Source: an uncultured Granulosicoccaceae bacterium (GTDB lineage: Bacteria > Pseudomonadota > Gammaproteobacteria > Granulosicoccales > Granulosicoccaceae). Taken from it: DNA of 64,000 nt. Below, piece by piece: positions 63,490 through 64,000 of this stretch. Each line of letters starts with the position of its first letter. The first letter of the stretch is position 1. The notes below the pieces were generated by a model. That model did no database searches. It saw only the letters and a list, made by a program, of their open reading frames with translations, and had not been told where the DNA came from. Position numbers and translations under genes: made by a program. Where the stretch lies: NCBI GenBank assembly GCA_938003855.1, contig CALKXD010000132.1:1-64000 (forward strand), given 5' to 3'.

Positions 63490-64000
63490 CTACCTGTTGT
63501 TGACGGGTTGATAAAAAAGGCTGAGGTATCCGGCACGGCCGGGTTTGGGAAAACCGTTAAAATCTTCGAAATTTCTGTCGCTGAGATTGTGTAACTCGAG
63601 CAGCAACCGCCAATCACGCCACTGTCGCGACACACTGGCGGCGTGCGACACCTGATCATCTGCCTGAAGCAGATTCAGGGTGTCGTAATAGCGCTCTCCC
63701 GCGTAGGAAAAACGGTAGGAAAAACGCCAGCGCTCATTAGCCCAGTGCATCCCCAGACCCGCTTCCAGCTGTGCTTCTCCCGGTAATTGTCTGCCGTTAA
63801 AGCTACTGATACTGGATCGGTTGCGAGCATCTTGCAGAGTGACATTGGCAGACAAACTAAAACCATTGCGCCAGTCCATAGCACCGTCGATTTCAACACC
63901 GGACACAACCGCCCGGGACACATTTTCAGCCCGGCCCACGCCTCGGGCGTCATACACGCGAGTGATCAGATCTTTGCGCTGCCCGTAAAACACAACCGCC
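63490..64000 (-). CDS. TonB-dependent receptor, C-terminal part (cut by window end)
   Basis: About 170 residues of an outer-membrane barrel are visible; the frame is open to the window edge, so the start lies beyond 64000. Alternating strands such as SGVEIDGAMDWRNGFSLSANVTLQDA, a QLPGEAQLEAGLGM strand and the final LLLELHNLSDRNFEDFNGFPKPGRAGYLSLFY follow the pattern of BtuB/FepA-type receptors, including the C-terminal aromatic. It should import a large ligand (siderophore, cobalamin or similar) using TonB energy. The ligand is not readable from this part. Confidence 0.88.
   Translation of the reverse strand, partial: AVVFYGQRKDLITRVYDARGVGRAENVSRAVVSGVEIDGAMDWRNGFSLSANVTLQDARNRSSISSFNGRQLPGEAQLEAGLGMHWANERWRFSYRFSYAGERYYDTLNLLQADDQVSHAASVSRQWRDWRLLLELHNLSDRNFEDFNGFPKPGRAGYLSLFYQPVNNR

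Overview
The window looks like chromosome of a free-living, probably marine gammaproteobacterium. The best evidence is the gene order aspS-nudB-yebC-ruvC-ruvA-ruvB-ybgC-tolQ-tolR-tolA-tolB-pal-cpoB-tRNA-Lys on the minus strand (about 25.9-38.4 kb), a classic gammaproteobacterial arrangement. A 1602-residue NAD-glutamate dehydrogenase, TRAP and HAAT-type ABC transporters, a TonB-dependent receptor and two kinds of photolyase fit a sunlit aquatic heterotroph. Base composition looks even, in the mid-50s percent GC by eye. I see no phage, IS element, CRISPR array or rRNA. The genus cannot be settled from the sequence alone.

Layout: 0.2-3.2 kb holds a GT87-type membrane glycosyltransferase, a class I aminotransferase and a glycine-zipper small protein. 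3.3-5.6 kb holds a MOSC protein, a cytochrome b561-YceI fusion and a YceI protein. 6.0-9.9 kb is a TRAP transporter (dctP, hairpin, dctQ, dctM), followed at 10.3-14.1 kb by xanthine dehydrogenase xdhA-xdhB. 14.3-21.1 kb holds an SH3b membrane protein, a secreted protein with three cysteine-rich repeats, a YheS-type ABC-F ATPase, a TlpA-like lipoprotein and an EamA transporter. 21.1-25.7 kb is a light-repair locus: an FeS-BCP ((6-4)-type) photolyase faces an operon of SDR, FAD photolyase, a 52-residue DUF2256 protein missing from the ORF track, and a histidine phosphatase.

25.9-38.4 kb is the translation/recombination/envelope cluster named above. 38.7-44.8 kb holds a PfkB-family (adenosine-kinase-like) gene and the giant glutamate dehydrogenase. 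45.2-48.5 kb is the most unusual locus. A Tad/CpaC-type secretin, a TadD-like TPR lipoprotein and a stand-alone YscC/NolW-like secretin N-domain sit in one operon, with a 59-residue Gln-rich helical protein convergent to it. This resembles the split outer-membrane part of a rhizobial-type type III secretion system, but no other secretion gene is nearby.

48.8-58.6 kb holds an MscS channel, a degenerate phosphoesterase-like protein, and a tight livJHMGF-type transporter operon continuing into a sugar-acid dehydratase, dgoK and dgoA, which reads as uptake and breakdown of a galactonate-like compound. 58.9-64.0 kb holds a DUF6502 protein overlapping an unknown lipoprotein gene, a Tat-exported cyclase-family enzyme, a beta-propeller lipoprotein and the C-terminal end of a TonB-dependent receptor cut by the window edge. 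Several strong hairpins and three notable intergenic palindromes were found by eye.
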